A stretch of DNA of 64,000 nt from Takashimella koratensis. Lineage: Eukaryota > Basidiomycota > Tremellomycetes > Trichosporonales > Tetragoniomycetaceae. Of the stretch, positions 1 to 9,263 are shown piece by piece (position 1 is the first letter of the stretch; the number at the start of each line of letters is the position of its first letter). Under the pieces are notes generated by a model that searched no databases, was not told the DNA's origin, and saw nothing but the letters and a program-made list of their open reading frames with translations. Made by a program: the position numbers and the translations under genes. The DNA is taken from the NCBI GenBank assembly GCA_003116875.1, contig BCKT01000010.1, positions 620,001-684,000 on the forward strand, given 5' to 3'.

Positions 1-1094
1 AATGGCAGCAAGAGGATAGGTGGGTGCGGCGGTAATGGTGAAGGAGGGACATGGTACGCTGCCGGAAGGGAGGAGGAGGAAGAGAGCGGGTTGGGGGCTG
101 TGGGCGTGGACAGAGGGCGAGTGAGGAAAGACAAGCCGATTTGAGATGGTGCTGGCGCAGTTGCAGTCGGTGTAATTGCTGGTGCTGGTTGCACTTCTGG
201 TTCCGACATCACTGGCTCTACCACCTCGACCTTGCTTTTATCCGCAAACACATCTTCCAACCCCTTCTCGACCTCTTTCTCCCAGTCCCACTCGGCGACA
301 CCTTGACCCCACCCGAGTTGCAGACCCTTGAGGTACTCTTTCAAGCTCGGTCGACCGACAATGACGATCCCGCCCTCGGCCTCACGGCGCTCGATGAGTT
401 CCGGGTCCAGTGCGCCGGGGAGGGAGACGGGTAAAGGGGTAGGGTCGAGGCCAAGGCGTTGACGGCGACGAGAGAGGACAGAGGCGCGTACTTGACGAGT
501 GATCGAACCGTGTAAAGGCGCAGTAATCTGTTCGTAGTCGACAGCGGCGGCAACGAGGTATGGCTAATAAGGAGGCATCAGTTGGTTGTTGTCATCTATG
601 GTTTTCCAATCCTAGGCTCTCTCTAACTTCCTCGTCTCATAGTCACTCACCTTGACGTATTTCCTAAAATACCTAAGGGCGCGATCATCGTCCTCATCCT
701 CTGGCCACCTTGCTCCATAAACCTTGACTTTCCTAACGATCCCCAGTGTCCCATCCTGCAACGGCTCATCTGCCAGTGCCTTTACTTTATCGATATACTC
801 TGCCTTGATCGTTTTCGCCTGCCTGCGGTCGTCGACGTAGAGGTACGTGATGGTACCTACAAGAGTGAGGAAGATGGACCAGTTGCGAGACGGGAGGCGA
901 GGGCGCCAAGTGAGGACGGAGACAGGAATGCCAGTGTGTTCGAACGCGGAACGGAAGCCCGTCAAGGGAGGTTTGGAACCAGCGCCGGCGACAGTGGTCG
1001 ATGCGGATGGGATAGGGACGGGTCCTGGCACGGATTTCGGAGCAGGCGCGGATGACCCGCTGGTCGTAGGAGGAGGAGGCGGGGTCAGCGCCAT
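1..1094 (-). CDS. TIM54: Mitochondrial inner-membrane translocase subunit Tim54 (3' end outside window)
   Basis: Tim54 is a subunit of the TIM22 complex, which inserts carrier proteins into the inner mitochondrial membrane. Exons: 651-1094 and 1-563 (continues off the left edge). The junction is in phase 0 and gives the continuous stretch KYVKPYLVAAAVDY. The first exon opens with a Pro/Ser/Thr-rich segment (residues 1-45). The family signature follows: GIPxSxLxxRPRLPSRNW, one predicted membrane span at about residues 72-87, then a DDRRQ segment and a conserved region with KVYGARWPEDEDDDRALRYF. The second exon carries RRRQRLGLDP and GIVIVGRPSLKEYLKGLQLGW, followed by a Pro/Ala-rich part. The start at 1094 (MALTPPPPP) is the first ATG in frame with the conserved region that lacks an implausible leader; an upstream in-frame ATG at 1142 would add 16 residues. 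The identity rests on recognised family motifs and is strong. Confidence 0.9.
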
Positions 1095-1694
1095 GGTTTG
1101 AGATGGATGGTGTTGGGTACAGTTTGCATCTCGAAATTTCAAAGCGGAAACTCATTTTTTTTGTGATTTTACGGAGGTACGGAAAGTTACTTTCAGACAC
1201 ACTCGAGATCACTAATAGTCGTTACCACCATTGGCTTCCAGGCAAGGACATCAGACAGTTTAGGCAGACAGCCAAATATGGAATATCTTGTTTTTGTTCT
1301 TTCTGGTTTTTTTCTGCTTGGTTGGGCTTGTCCTTGTATATCTGCATTCTGTTTTGGGGTCTTTTTTTTTATGTCTTTTCCTTTCTCTCTTTTCTCTGCT
1401 TTTCCCTTGCCTGCAACTTTTTTTGATTTTTTCTGGAAATTCTCATTCTTTTTGTGTGTCTTTCTTATCACTCATTTCACAAGCCAATGACTGAAGTCAC
1501 AGATCTATCAACAGCATTAAATCACACTGATTATAGCAATTCCCTTTTTGGATGTCTATGTCACATGACCATTCTCCCTGGTCACACCTGCCACACTGGA
1601 CTCGTTTATTTATTGCCTTTTTAATCAAGACAGTCCCCATCCTGCGTTTAGCAATTCTCTGTTCCCCAAGCCTACGACCACTTCCGCACTCCGC
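1095..1694. other. Intergenic, T-rich on the plus strand
   Basis: This 600-bp gap separates the TIM54 start from the stop codon of the upstream minus-strand DUF262 gene, so it holds the TIM54 promoter and the DUF262 3' region. Positions about 1290-1450 are strongly T-rich on the plus strand, that is, A-rich in the sense of transcription. Several short ORFs here are low-complexity Phe/Leu/Ser or Lys runs, and I take them as non-coding. No other signal was seen. Confidence 0.6.
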
Positions 1695-4600
1695 TCAACG
1701 GCCCCACCTGTGCCCGCTCGCAAAATGCTGGTTGAGCTGCTGCTGGCGGATGATCTGCTGCGGGTTCGCATACTGCTGGTTGGGATATACCGGAGCCTGA
1801 ATGGGAGGAGGTGGAGGCAAATAGGGAGCAGGGGGCGGTGCGTCCATCCCGATGGGCTGAGGACGGTTGCGCGGTTGGGGCGAGTATCGCGACGTGACGG
1901 TTCTCGCGGCAGGTCGGCTGTCAACGGTGGTGATGGCGTTGGAATAGGCGTTGGGCGAGACGTTCGCGCCAGGGTAGGGCGGAGTGACTTGACCTTGTTG
2001 ACGAGGCTGGTATGCTGGGCTCTTGTTTGACGTGGCTGGAGAGATCCCGCCCTGGGTCGGCACCGCTGGTCCAGCTTGACGAGCCGGCTGAGTGAACGCT
2101 TCGGATTGAGGAGGGAGGGGAGCACCTCGACGCGCGATTGGCGCAATCATGGCTGGGACAGGTGCATTTGCTGCTGGTGCCGCTGTCGGCCTCACTGGCA
2201 AAGAAGCCGGTGTTGGTACCGCCGCCGCCGCCGCCAAGTCTGTTGCTGCCGATGGCGCCCTCGAACGCGGTCCACGCGGGTCCGTCCCTTGGTGAGGAGC
2301 CCTTCGCGCGGAGGGAGCTTGACCATTGCTGCTGACGCTACTCGCGACCGCGGCCGCCGTCCTCGGCTGAGAAGCGGAAGATCGGCCGATAACACTGCTG
2401 GGTGGAGAACGAGATTGAGGGGGAGTAAGGGGATGAGCGTCGCCTCCTCGTTCCGGACGAGAACGCAGGTTGTCGACCACCGACGAGCCGTAGTCGTGTC
2501 GAGGGACGCCACCAGAAATGTAGTTGGGATCCTCGTCATACTCCCGCCTCCTCTTGTTCGCTCTGTTGATCGTCCCAACGGGTACATCCTCCTCCTCCTC
2601 CTCCTCTTCCACCTCCTCCTCGCTCTCCTCTTCCTCCGAGTCCGAGTCGTAATCAGAGTCGTCATTAACAGCACGCGTATATTCGTTGGCGCGGTTGTCG
2701 AGGGTCGTCATGCGCCAGCCGTTGAGAATCTGCTCCTCTTCGGCTGTGGTCTCGCCAGCGATCTTGGTCCTGGGCAGCTTGCCAATGATCTTGTAAAGGC
2801 TGATGACCACATCGCTTCGATCACGAACATCGCGCTCGTACAGGGTTCGGATTTGCTTTCGCATCGAGTGGATGTCGGCCGCGAGTCGTTTAATGGACCG
2901 AATGCCCATACGCTGGGTGATGAGATAACCGATAAAAGCGAACTCGATCGGCGCGACCCGCTCAGCGATCCCTCCGAATGCTTCGTCATAATGGTTGTTG
3001 GCAAGGTTGAGGAAGATGGACATTGCAAGATCGACTTGTCGGCGGAAGTGAGCTTCGGGCTAGAATGAAGAGAGTCAGCATCAGCAAAGCCATGTGATGG
3101 ATGAATGGTAACAACTTACCTCGTCCTGTCTCTGAAGGAACTCGGTCATCTTTGCTGATGTCGCATGCAGTTTGTCTCCTGCATACGCCATCATCACCAC
3201 GGACAGCACCTGCTGGAACGGTTTGGCGCGTTTGTTGTCGTACGATTTCAACTTGCTGGCCAAGCTGTGCGGGTTGTTCTTATCCAGATACTTCTTGAAG
3301 AGCTCCGAGACGAACTCGGTCCATGGTCCGGGAATCGCTTGGAGTTTCTCCGCCGCGGTGAGAGCGACCCCAAGCTGAACACGTTCTGCAAGCATGTCAG
3401 CAACTGGCCTTAAGACTTGGAAAATGGACACGAATTGAAGGTAAAGGAAGAGACACGAAAAAAGGAGGAAGATACTCACGGAAGATGTCTCTCTGTTGCA
3501 TATCCGACAAGTCTTCATACTCAACAAGCGGAATCTGCATCTGCTCGAACCGATGCTTGAGTTTCGCAGGCAATAGCAGGCCGCCCCTGGGTGGATTGCT
3601 GAAATAGTACCGGTCTTTGGTGCCGATGGGTCGGTATGGAATCTTGCCATCCATGAATTTCTCAATCGAGGTGCAGCGTTGCTTGCCATCGATACAGACG
3701 CGAATCTCATCCCCTCCAGGCGTGTGCTCAACCGCGAAGAGGACCGGCATGATAAAGTAGTTCTGTCGAGGGTGTTAGCAAAGATCTTCCACTTAGCCAA
3801 CAAAAGGCTACTTACCAAGAACATTGATTGGATGAGACCTTCCTGCTTTTTCTCCGGCCAAACAACATCACGTTGGTAGGTGGGGTTAAGATCGACAGCT
3901 TTGCGATCACCAAGTTCGAGTTTGAGCATATCTGGAAACGTCAGCTTCTCTGCACTCAGACCATAAAATACTTACCGTGCAAGGACTTTACGCTCCACAA
4001 GACGTTTCGAGGGCGTTTGAGCGCACCCTTGGTGAGCTCACTGATCTCATCGGTATTGAGCTCGCGCGGGCCGGTGTCACGCTTCTTGGACCTCCTCGCG
4101 GGTGACGACTTGGCCTTGACTCCAGCGACCAAACCTGCCTCGGCGTCGGCCATTGCTGCCATCCTTGACGACCCGGCGATCGCACTGGCTCGCACGGGCT
4201 GAGACTTGGTTGGCGATGCGGACCCGGCTGCTGTTGCTGCTGCTTTGGCCGCTGCCGTTCTCGAAGCCGACTTGGCGGTCTTTGCGCCCGAGCTGGTCGC
4301 GCCGCCAGGGACCGTGGCCGAGGAGTTGAGCTGTGAAGCCGAGGGCTTGGCTTCGTCCTCGCTGTCCGAGTTTAACTCGTCCACGTCCACATCGTCACCA
4401 TCGGACGAGAGGGCCTGCAGGTCGACTATCGGCTCGGGCATGGCGGTGGGGACGGGGACAGGGGGAAGTGCCCAGAGCGGAGCTGGGGCGGCCGAGGGTG
4501 AGACAGTCGGGGTAGTGAGGGGAATGGGAGGGGTAGCTGAGACGGCTACAACGGCTGCGAGCGGGACAGGTTGGACGACTGCGATGGGGGACGTAAGGGG

Positions 4601-4825
4601 AGATGGGAGTGCTGGGAAGGGGTCGAGAAGGCGAGCGGGAAGAGGGTGGACGAGAGTGCGAGGGCGAGAGAGCGAGGGGTCTGCAGCAGCCAAGATATCT
4701 TGAGCTTGTCTGAGTGCTCGACCTCGAAGCCAAGTGGGAGGTTGATCCAACGAAATGGGTTCGGGCAAGATAGCTAGTAGCGAGTCGGGGATTGGATCCG
4801 GGAGACGATGAAGCGCCGAAGACAA
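1695..4825 (-). CDS. DUF262 (GmrSD/ParB-fold) domain protein with long disordered arms
   Basis: Exons: 3976-4825, 3816-3931, 3480-3762, 3120-3385, 1695-3059; total 2880 nt, 959 residues. Residues 1-280 are Pro/Ala/Ser-rich with an acidic patch and look disordered. A DUF262 (GmrSD N-terminal, ParB/sulfiredoxin-like) domain then runs across exons 2-5. It shows NPTYQRDVVWPEKKQEGLIQS, the IMPVLF strand, CIDGKQRCTSIEKF with the family DGxQR motif, and an all-helical continuation (QRVQLGVALTAAEKLQAIPG, MAYAGDKLHATSAKM). The last exon encodes a helical region, a long Glu/Asp run (roughly the EEEEEDVP segment) and a Pro/Gln-rich tail. In bacteria the domain belongs to GmrSD-type restriction enzymes and ParB-like NTP-binding proteins. 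Fungal members of this layout exist but have no assigned function that I know of. The domain call is strong; function is unknown. Confidence 0.86.
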
Positions 4826-5503
4826 AACACGAGGGTGGACGTGACGGAGGGTACGAGCCGAAGTAGGACCGAGACGTTGGTATAGGGTAGAGACGACTTG
4901 AGGGTATGATTCGAGCAGCTTGCTCGAGGATAGGAAGGACCGCTTGGGAAGCGGGGTAGGAGTGACGGGTGAGACGACCCCAGTGGAGGTTGTTTTTGAT
5001 TTTTAGAGACGAGATTGAAAATCAAGCACCGAGCGTAGAGATCCAGGGTAGTGGACGGAGCAGGGGAGATGGTGCTTCAGGGTCGAGTAGGGTAGGGTCG
5101 GAGGTATGTATAGTGGCAAGGGAGGGAGGGTGAAGTGCAAGATATGAGCTGTAATTAATTACACTCAATGAATATGCACTCTAGGCACTATCACTCTGTA
5201 CAAAGGGGCTAAAGGGCATTCAGAGTGGCAAATGGGTAGAGAAAGGGGTGAAGAAACAGGAAGAAATGTGGGTCACTGGTTCAGCTCTTTATACTTTTTC
5301 AGAGGTGGAGGTTCAGGGTCCAGATTCAGGGTTCAGCTCTGAACCGCAACAAGTTGAGCGTAGAACTCAGGGCCTGATTGGTCAGCTTTCCCACACCGGT
5401 GCCTTTGGTTGCGGTGGAGAGGAACCAGGCACCTGTGCGGTTCAGGGTCCATGAGAAAAAAAGGGGGACATGGGGACATGCATGAGGACAGAGGGGAAGG
5501 AGA

Positions 5504-5513
5504 GGGGGGGGGG

Positions 5514-5560
<47 letters not shown>
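5504..5560 (+). repeat. Poly-G tract (12 G, one A, 44 G)
   Basis: The plus strand reads twelve G (5504-5515), a single A at 5516, then an unbroken run of 44 G (5517-5560). It sits in a purine-rich stretch about 0.7 kb upstream of the DUF262 start. A tract of this length should be able to fold into G-quadruplexes and is prone to length error in sequencing, so the exact count is uncertain. Confidence 0.95.
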
Positions 5561-5561
<1 letters not shown>

Positions 5562-5771
5562 AAGAGCAGAGGGATGAGGGTGGGTGAGGTGGAGCTGATG
5601 GAGTGTGGGAAAAATAGGTCCTTTGGTTCATGGCTTTTTGGTGTCATGGGACTGAAGTGTCCCATGCCTTTGACCAGCCAACCTCCTTGGATTCAGAAGG
5701 GAAAGGAGATGGGAAACCGAGAGCGGAACCAAATTTACAACGGCTAGGTTAAAAAGATACCCGATGCCCGT

Positions 5772-5803
5772 GTCTGTCGTCTGTCGTCTGTTGTCTGTCG
5801 TCT
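5772..5803. repeat. Short tandem repeat, TGTCGTC unit
   Basis: Four to five adjacent copies of a 7-bp TGTCGTC-like unit, with one copy reading TGTTGTC. It is intergenic and no function can be assigned. Confidence 0.8.
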
Positions 5804-6601
5804 TGTCTGGGCCAGATCGGTCCAGGCATCAGACATGGATATGGGATCTCCGTTCGAGTGCGCCATCTGGGGTAGGGTGTAGGTCATCATGGCGCAGTGG
5901 GTTGAAGTTTGGTCTTGCCCGCCTTTGTCGTTGGCCGTGTCCATGCGCTGCGCACTTGCTCCACTTGTCCGTAGAGGACACTCAACCGACCACTTTGGTC
6001 GTTTCTCCCTCGCCGCTGTGCCTCGCCTCCTGGCCTCCTTGCCCCTGTCTCCCTGCCTCCCTGCCTCCCTGCCTACACTGTTCCCATCATTTCAACGCGA
6101 TGCATTGATTGAACCACGTCAGTGCGGCAGATCTTTGTCTGCATTCTAGCTTCAACGTACCACAATGAATGATTGTTAGTTGGAGATTCCGACATGTTAA
6201 AGAGAAGGACTAGTGCATGCTCTCTTATCTTTCCCTCTCTGCTTCATGATCACACTACAACGCTGGGAGCGGACGAGCGAACGAAGAGGAGAAGGTGACG
6301 GTGGAGTGTGTGGAATGTGTGGAGTGTGTGGTGAGTGAGGGTGCTGGGATAGTCCAGATGACGTTTGAGAGCCATGAGAAAGAACAAGATACCGAGATTG
6401 AAAGTAGAACACGACAGAGACAAAAGACACCGACGGTCAATCATCAACCAAACTCCGTATCCTCAGACCTTGATTCGACAATGACACCGATCTATCTCAC
6501 TTCAAGTATCCCTATCTCCCCTCCTCCCCACCTCTCCTTTTCTCCACCCACCCCTTCACCGCCGGTGGACACTCCGAGCTCGTTCCGCCTGACCTGGCCG
6601 C

Positions 6602-9263
6602 CTACTCACCACCCGACTCCTCATCCGACATTGTCTCCTTCAACATCTCCAACAACTCGTGTGCCTCGGATAACTGAGCAACCAAGATCGCTTGACCTTC
6701 GGGTATACTCCCGTCATCTGCGTAGAATTTTCCATCCTTGCGCAACGAATCGATTTGGTGTAGTGCCAAGTGGTAAGGGTAAAGGTCTCGAGGGGAATAA
6801 GGTCCACCGTATTTGAGGACTTCGTTGAGGCATTTCTTGATTGTTGAGAGTTTGTTCGCCTGCAGTTGGAAGTTAGCGAGTTCTTTGAGAGTGAGGAAAG
6901 ATAGAGAGCTCTCATTTGTCAGATACCAGCGATGAGAGGACTGGAGAAGAAAACACAACCAAGCAGAAGGAAGACCAAACGCACGATCGGCATGAGCTCT
7001 TCCGAGATTGGCTCGGATTCAGACATGAGTCGGTAGATCAATCCATAGCACCGTCGGAGGAGATACAACAGGACCTGTAGTGTGTCAGTTGGACAACTCC
7101 CCCCCAGGTTCCCGCGGACGAAACAGCTTACATATTGACCCTCGGCCTTTGCAAAGATTCAGCGTCAGCGATGGTAGTTGATACAGGTGACTCCTTGTGT
7201 ACCCACCTTGTTCCCATCAGCATCTACGAATGTTCCGTCTACTCGCATCGAATCAATTTCGCGCAACGACATCGAGTAGCTACATTTGTCAGCTCAGACC
7301 CTTGCCAGTCCACAACTCGATGCAACCCGCTCTTTGTAACTCACTTGTACAAGTCGGTCTCGCGCAGCGTCCACCGATGTGTCAGAGCTACAATCCGTCA
7401 GCAACATATCAAGACCGCTTGGTCTCCTCGTCTCTCTCCATGACAACACATTCCAGGGGGTAAAATAAATCCCCGAGCTCGCACTTACTCAACTGCTCCA
7501 GCTGCGACTTCATCTCGGTCAACCGTTCCCAAATAGGTTTCAATGGCGGGCTAACATCCTCCTCGGCATCCCTCGCTTTGATATCCTGCGCTACATCGAA
7601 ACACGAGTCGAGTAGACCGCTGAGCAACGCCTGACCTTCGGGTACAAACGAACCGCCAGGTCCGAGGAACTTGCCGTCAACGCGTTTACTAGAAGCACAA
7701 GCAGTCAGCAAGAGTCGTAGGGTATATCAAACATAGCTTGACACGCCAGCCAGCCAGCCAGCCAGCCAGCTAGCCAGCGGTATAATTGGCTTAGCTACTA
7801 AGATAGGCATGACGACTCACCCGTCAATCTTTCGCAGCTCCTCGAGGATCGATTTGAGCTCGGTTCGATTAGCCTTGGGCTCAGCAGCGAGCGCGACTAG
7901 TTGTTTGCGCAAGAGGATGAGCCGTTCGTGGATCGGTACTAGCTCGATCGAGAGGATCGAAAGTGACTGTATGAGGTTGTTCAAGATACGTTCTGGGTAG
8001 TGTCAGCTGAGACTGAACTTGGGTCATTTTTGATCTGCTTTGTCTGCTCTTGTGACTTGAGAACAACAGACCAGAGAGCAAGGTGGCAAGCCAGACCAAG
8101 ACCAAACTCACCAGTCCCTTCGAGCTTCTTCATCATGAGCTTGAGCACGGGCTCCGGGTGTTTCCCGTCCTCGTGGTCTGCCTTGATGATTTCTTTCAAC
8201 TGGTTGAGACGCTCTCGGAAGGCCATCAGGTATGCCTCGGTGTACACTCCCGATTCGTTCATGTGCGACAAGAGTTGCTATCAGGGTGTCAGCAGCATCC
8301 TCCTTAAATCAACCATCGCACGTCTCAGATCCCCCTTGCCCTTGGTCTAACGACGTGGTGACGGTCCAAGTGGCCGTGCTGGGAGATAGACTCACGCGCA
8401 TGCTTGTGATCTGGCAATAAGTCGCCGGACTCTCCCTGCTCTTTCCGATAGTGAGGAAGAACAAACTAAGCAAAGAGAAAACATCGGCGATGATCGTATC
8501 GACACGGTTGAGCTCGGGAGGTGAATTGTTGCTGCCGTTGGGGTTGGTAGAGGATGACGCCGTATTGGAACTCGCCAAAGCAGACTGGGACTGCTCGTCA
8601 CGGATCGCGTTGAGCTTGGTGACTATAGAAAGTGAGTGTTAGCATGAGAGAATGGTGAAGACAGTGGGAATCTGTGCAAGGCAGAGGCGGCGAAGACCGA
8701 TAGAGAGGAACTGACTCTGTTTCACGACGGCGTTGTAGATGGACATGACATCTTGAGCGCGGATGAACCTTGTCGTGTCCTGGGAAGTGTGATCAGTCGC
8801 CTGTATCAATTGATTGCATCGCCACCAGCACTACGCTTGTAGCTTCGAATGGGGAGAACAAGTAACTATCTTCATGTGCGCGTGTAGGCTTCGCCCAGTA
8901 CTCACCTTCTTCAACGCGGTCAATCGGTTTCGGATATTGATAAACGCCTCGAGCACCGGCAGCTCTTCCTACGAGGATTAAAGGGTTAGCAGAGTTTTTC
9001 CTTGCAAGCAGACGTTGCCTGTGAATGTTCCATGGAGGGTCACAACGGTAACACGCTGAGGGCTTGACGCTATCGTCATAGGTTGTGGAATGGTGATTGC
9101 TAAGAGACGCAGTCCGAGCTCCGCCGACAACTCCGTGCGTCTCGGCGATAGCGAGCCGGTAGTCACAAGGCCGCAAGGCTAGAGGCTAGAAAACCAGAGT
9201 GCAGCGCCAGAGTAAAGGGGAAGGCAAAGGTCGACTTACTTGAGGGACCATGTTGGACGCCAT
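6602..9263 (-). CDS. DUF2408 / UPF0662 family protein
   Basis: Exons: 9240-9263, 8906-8968, 8716-8779, 8396-8622, 8112-8277, 7821-7992, 7489-7688, 7345-7387, 7207-7279, 7132-7146, 6985-7074, 6602-6859; total 1395 nt, 464 residues. The family hallmark is present as an internal repeat. One copy reads DGKRVDGKFLGPGGSFVPEGQALLSGLL in exons 6-7; a related copy reads RVDGTFVDADGNKAEGQYVLLYLLRRCYGLI in exons 9-11. The C-terminus has GGPYSPRDLYPYHLALHQIDSLRKDGKF and a final DGSIPEGQAIL. The protein is predicted helical and soluble, with no membrane segment. The length is near that of the S. pombe UPF0662 proteins. Function of the family is unknown. The exon structure is unusual: an 8-codon first exon and a 15-nt exon 10 behind an AAG acceptor. 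Every junction keeps frame, so the model is well supported. Confidence 0.87.
7744..7778. repeat. (GCCA)n tetranucleotide repeat in DUF2408 intron 6
   Basis: About eight GCCA units, one altered to GCTA, lie inside the intron between exons 7821-7992 and 7489-7688 of the DUF2408 gene. Confidence 0.9.

Larger units (their letters stand above)
4826..6601. other. Intergenic region with poly-G tract and simple repeats
   Basis: This 1.8-kb gap lies between the DUF262 start and the DUF2408 stop, both genes being on the minus strand. It should hold the DUF262 promoter and the DUF2408 3' region. It contains imperfect repeats of a TTCAGGGT-like unit (about 5308-5460), a very long G run (5504-5560), and tandem TGTCGTC units (about 5772-5803). 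ORFs in it are short and compositionally odd (poly-Gly or poly-Pro read from the G run). I see no credible gene. Confidence 0.6.

Noticed and set aside
1625..3068. Long Arg/Ser-rich ORFs on the opposite strand of the DUF262 gene (up to 330 codons)
   Set aside because: They are shadows of the conserved minus-strand exon, rich in Arg because of the GC-rich antisense frame.
5326..5747. Poly-Gly and poly-Pro ORFs across the G run (100-112 codons on both strands)
   Set aside because: They exist only because a homopolymer has no stops; there is no domain, no codon bias and no gene context.
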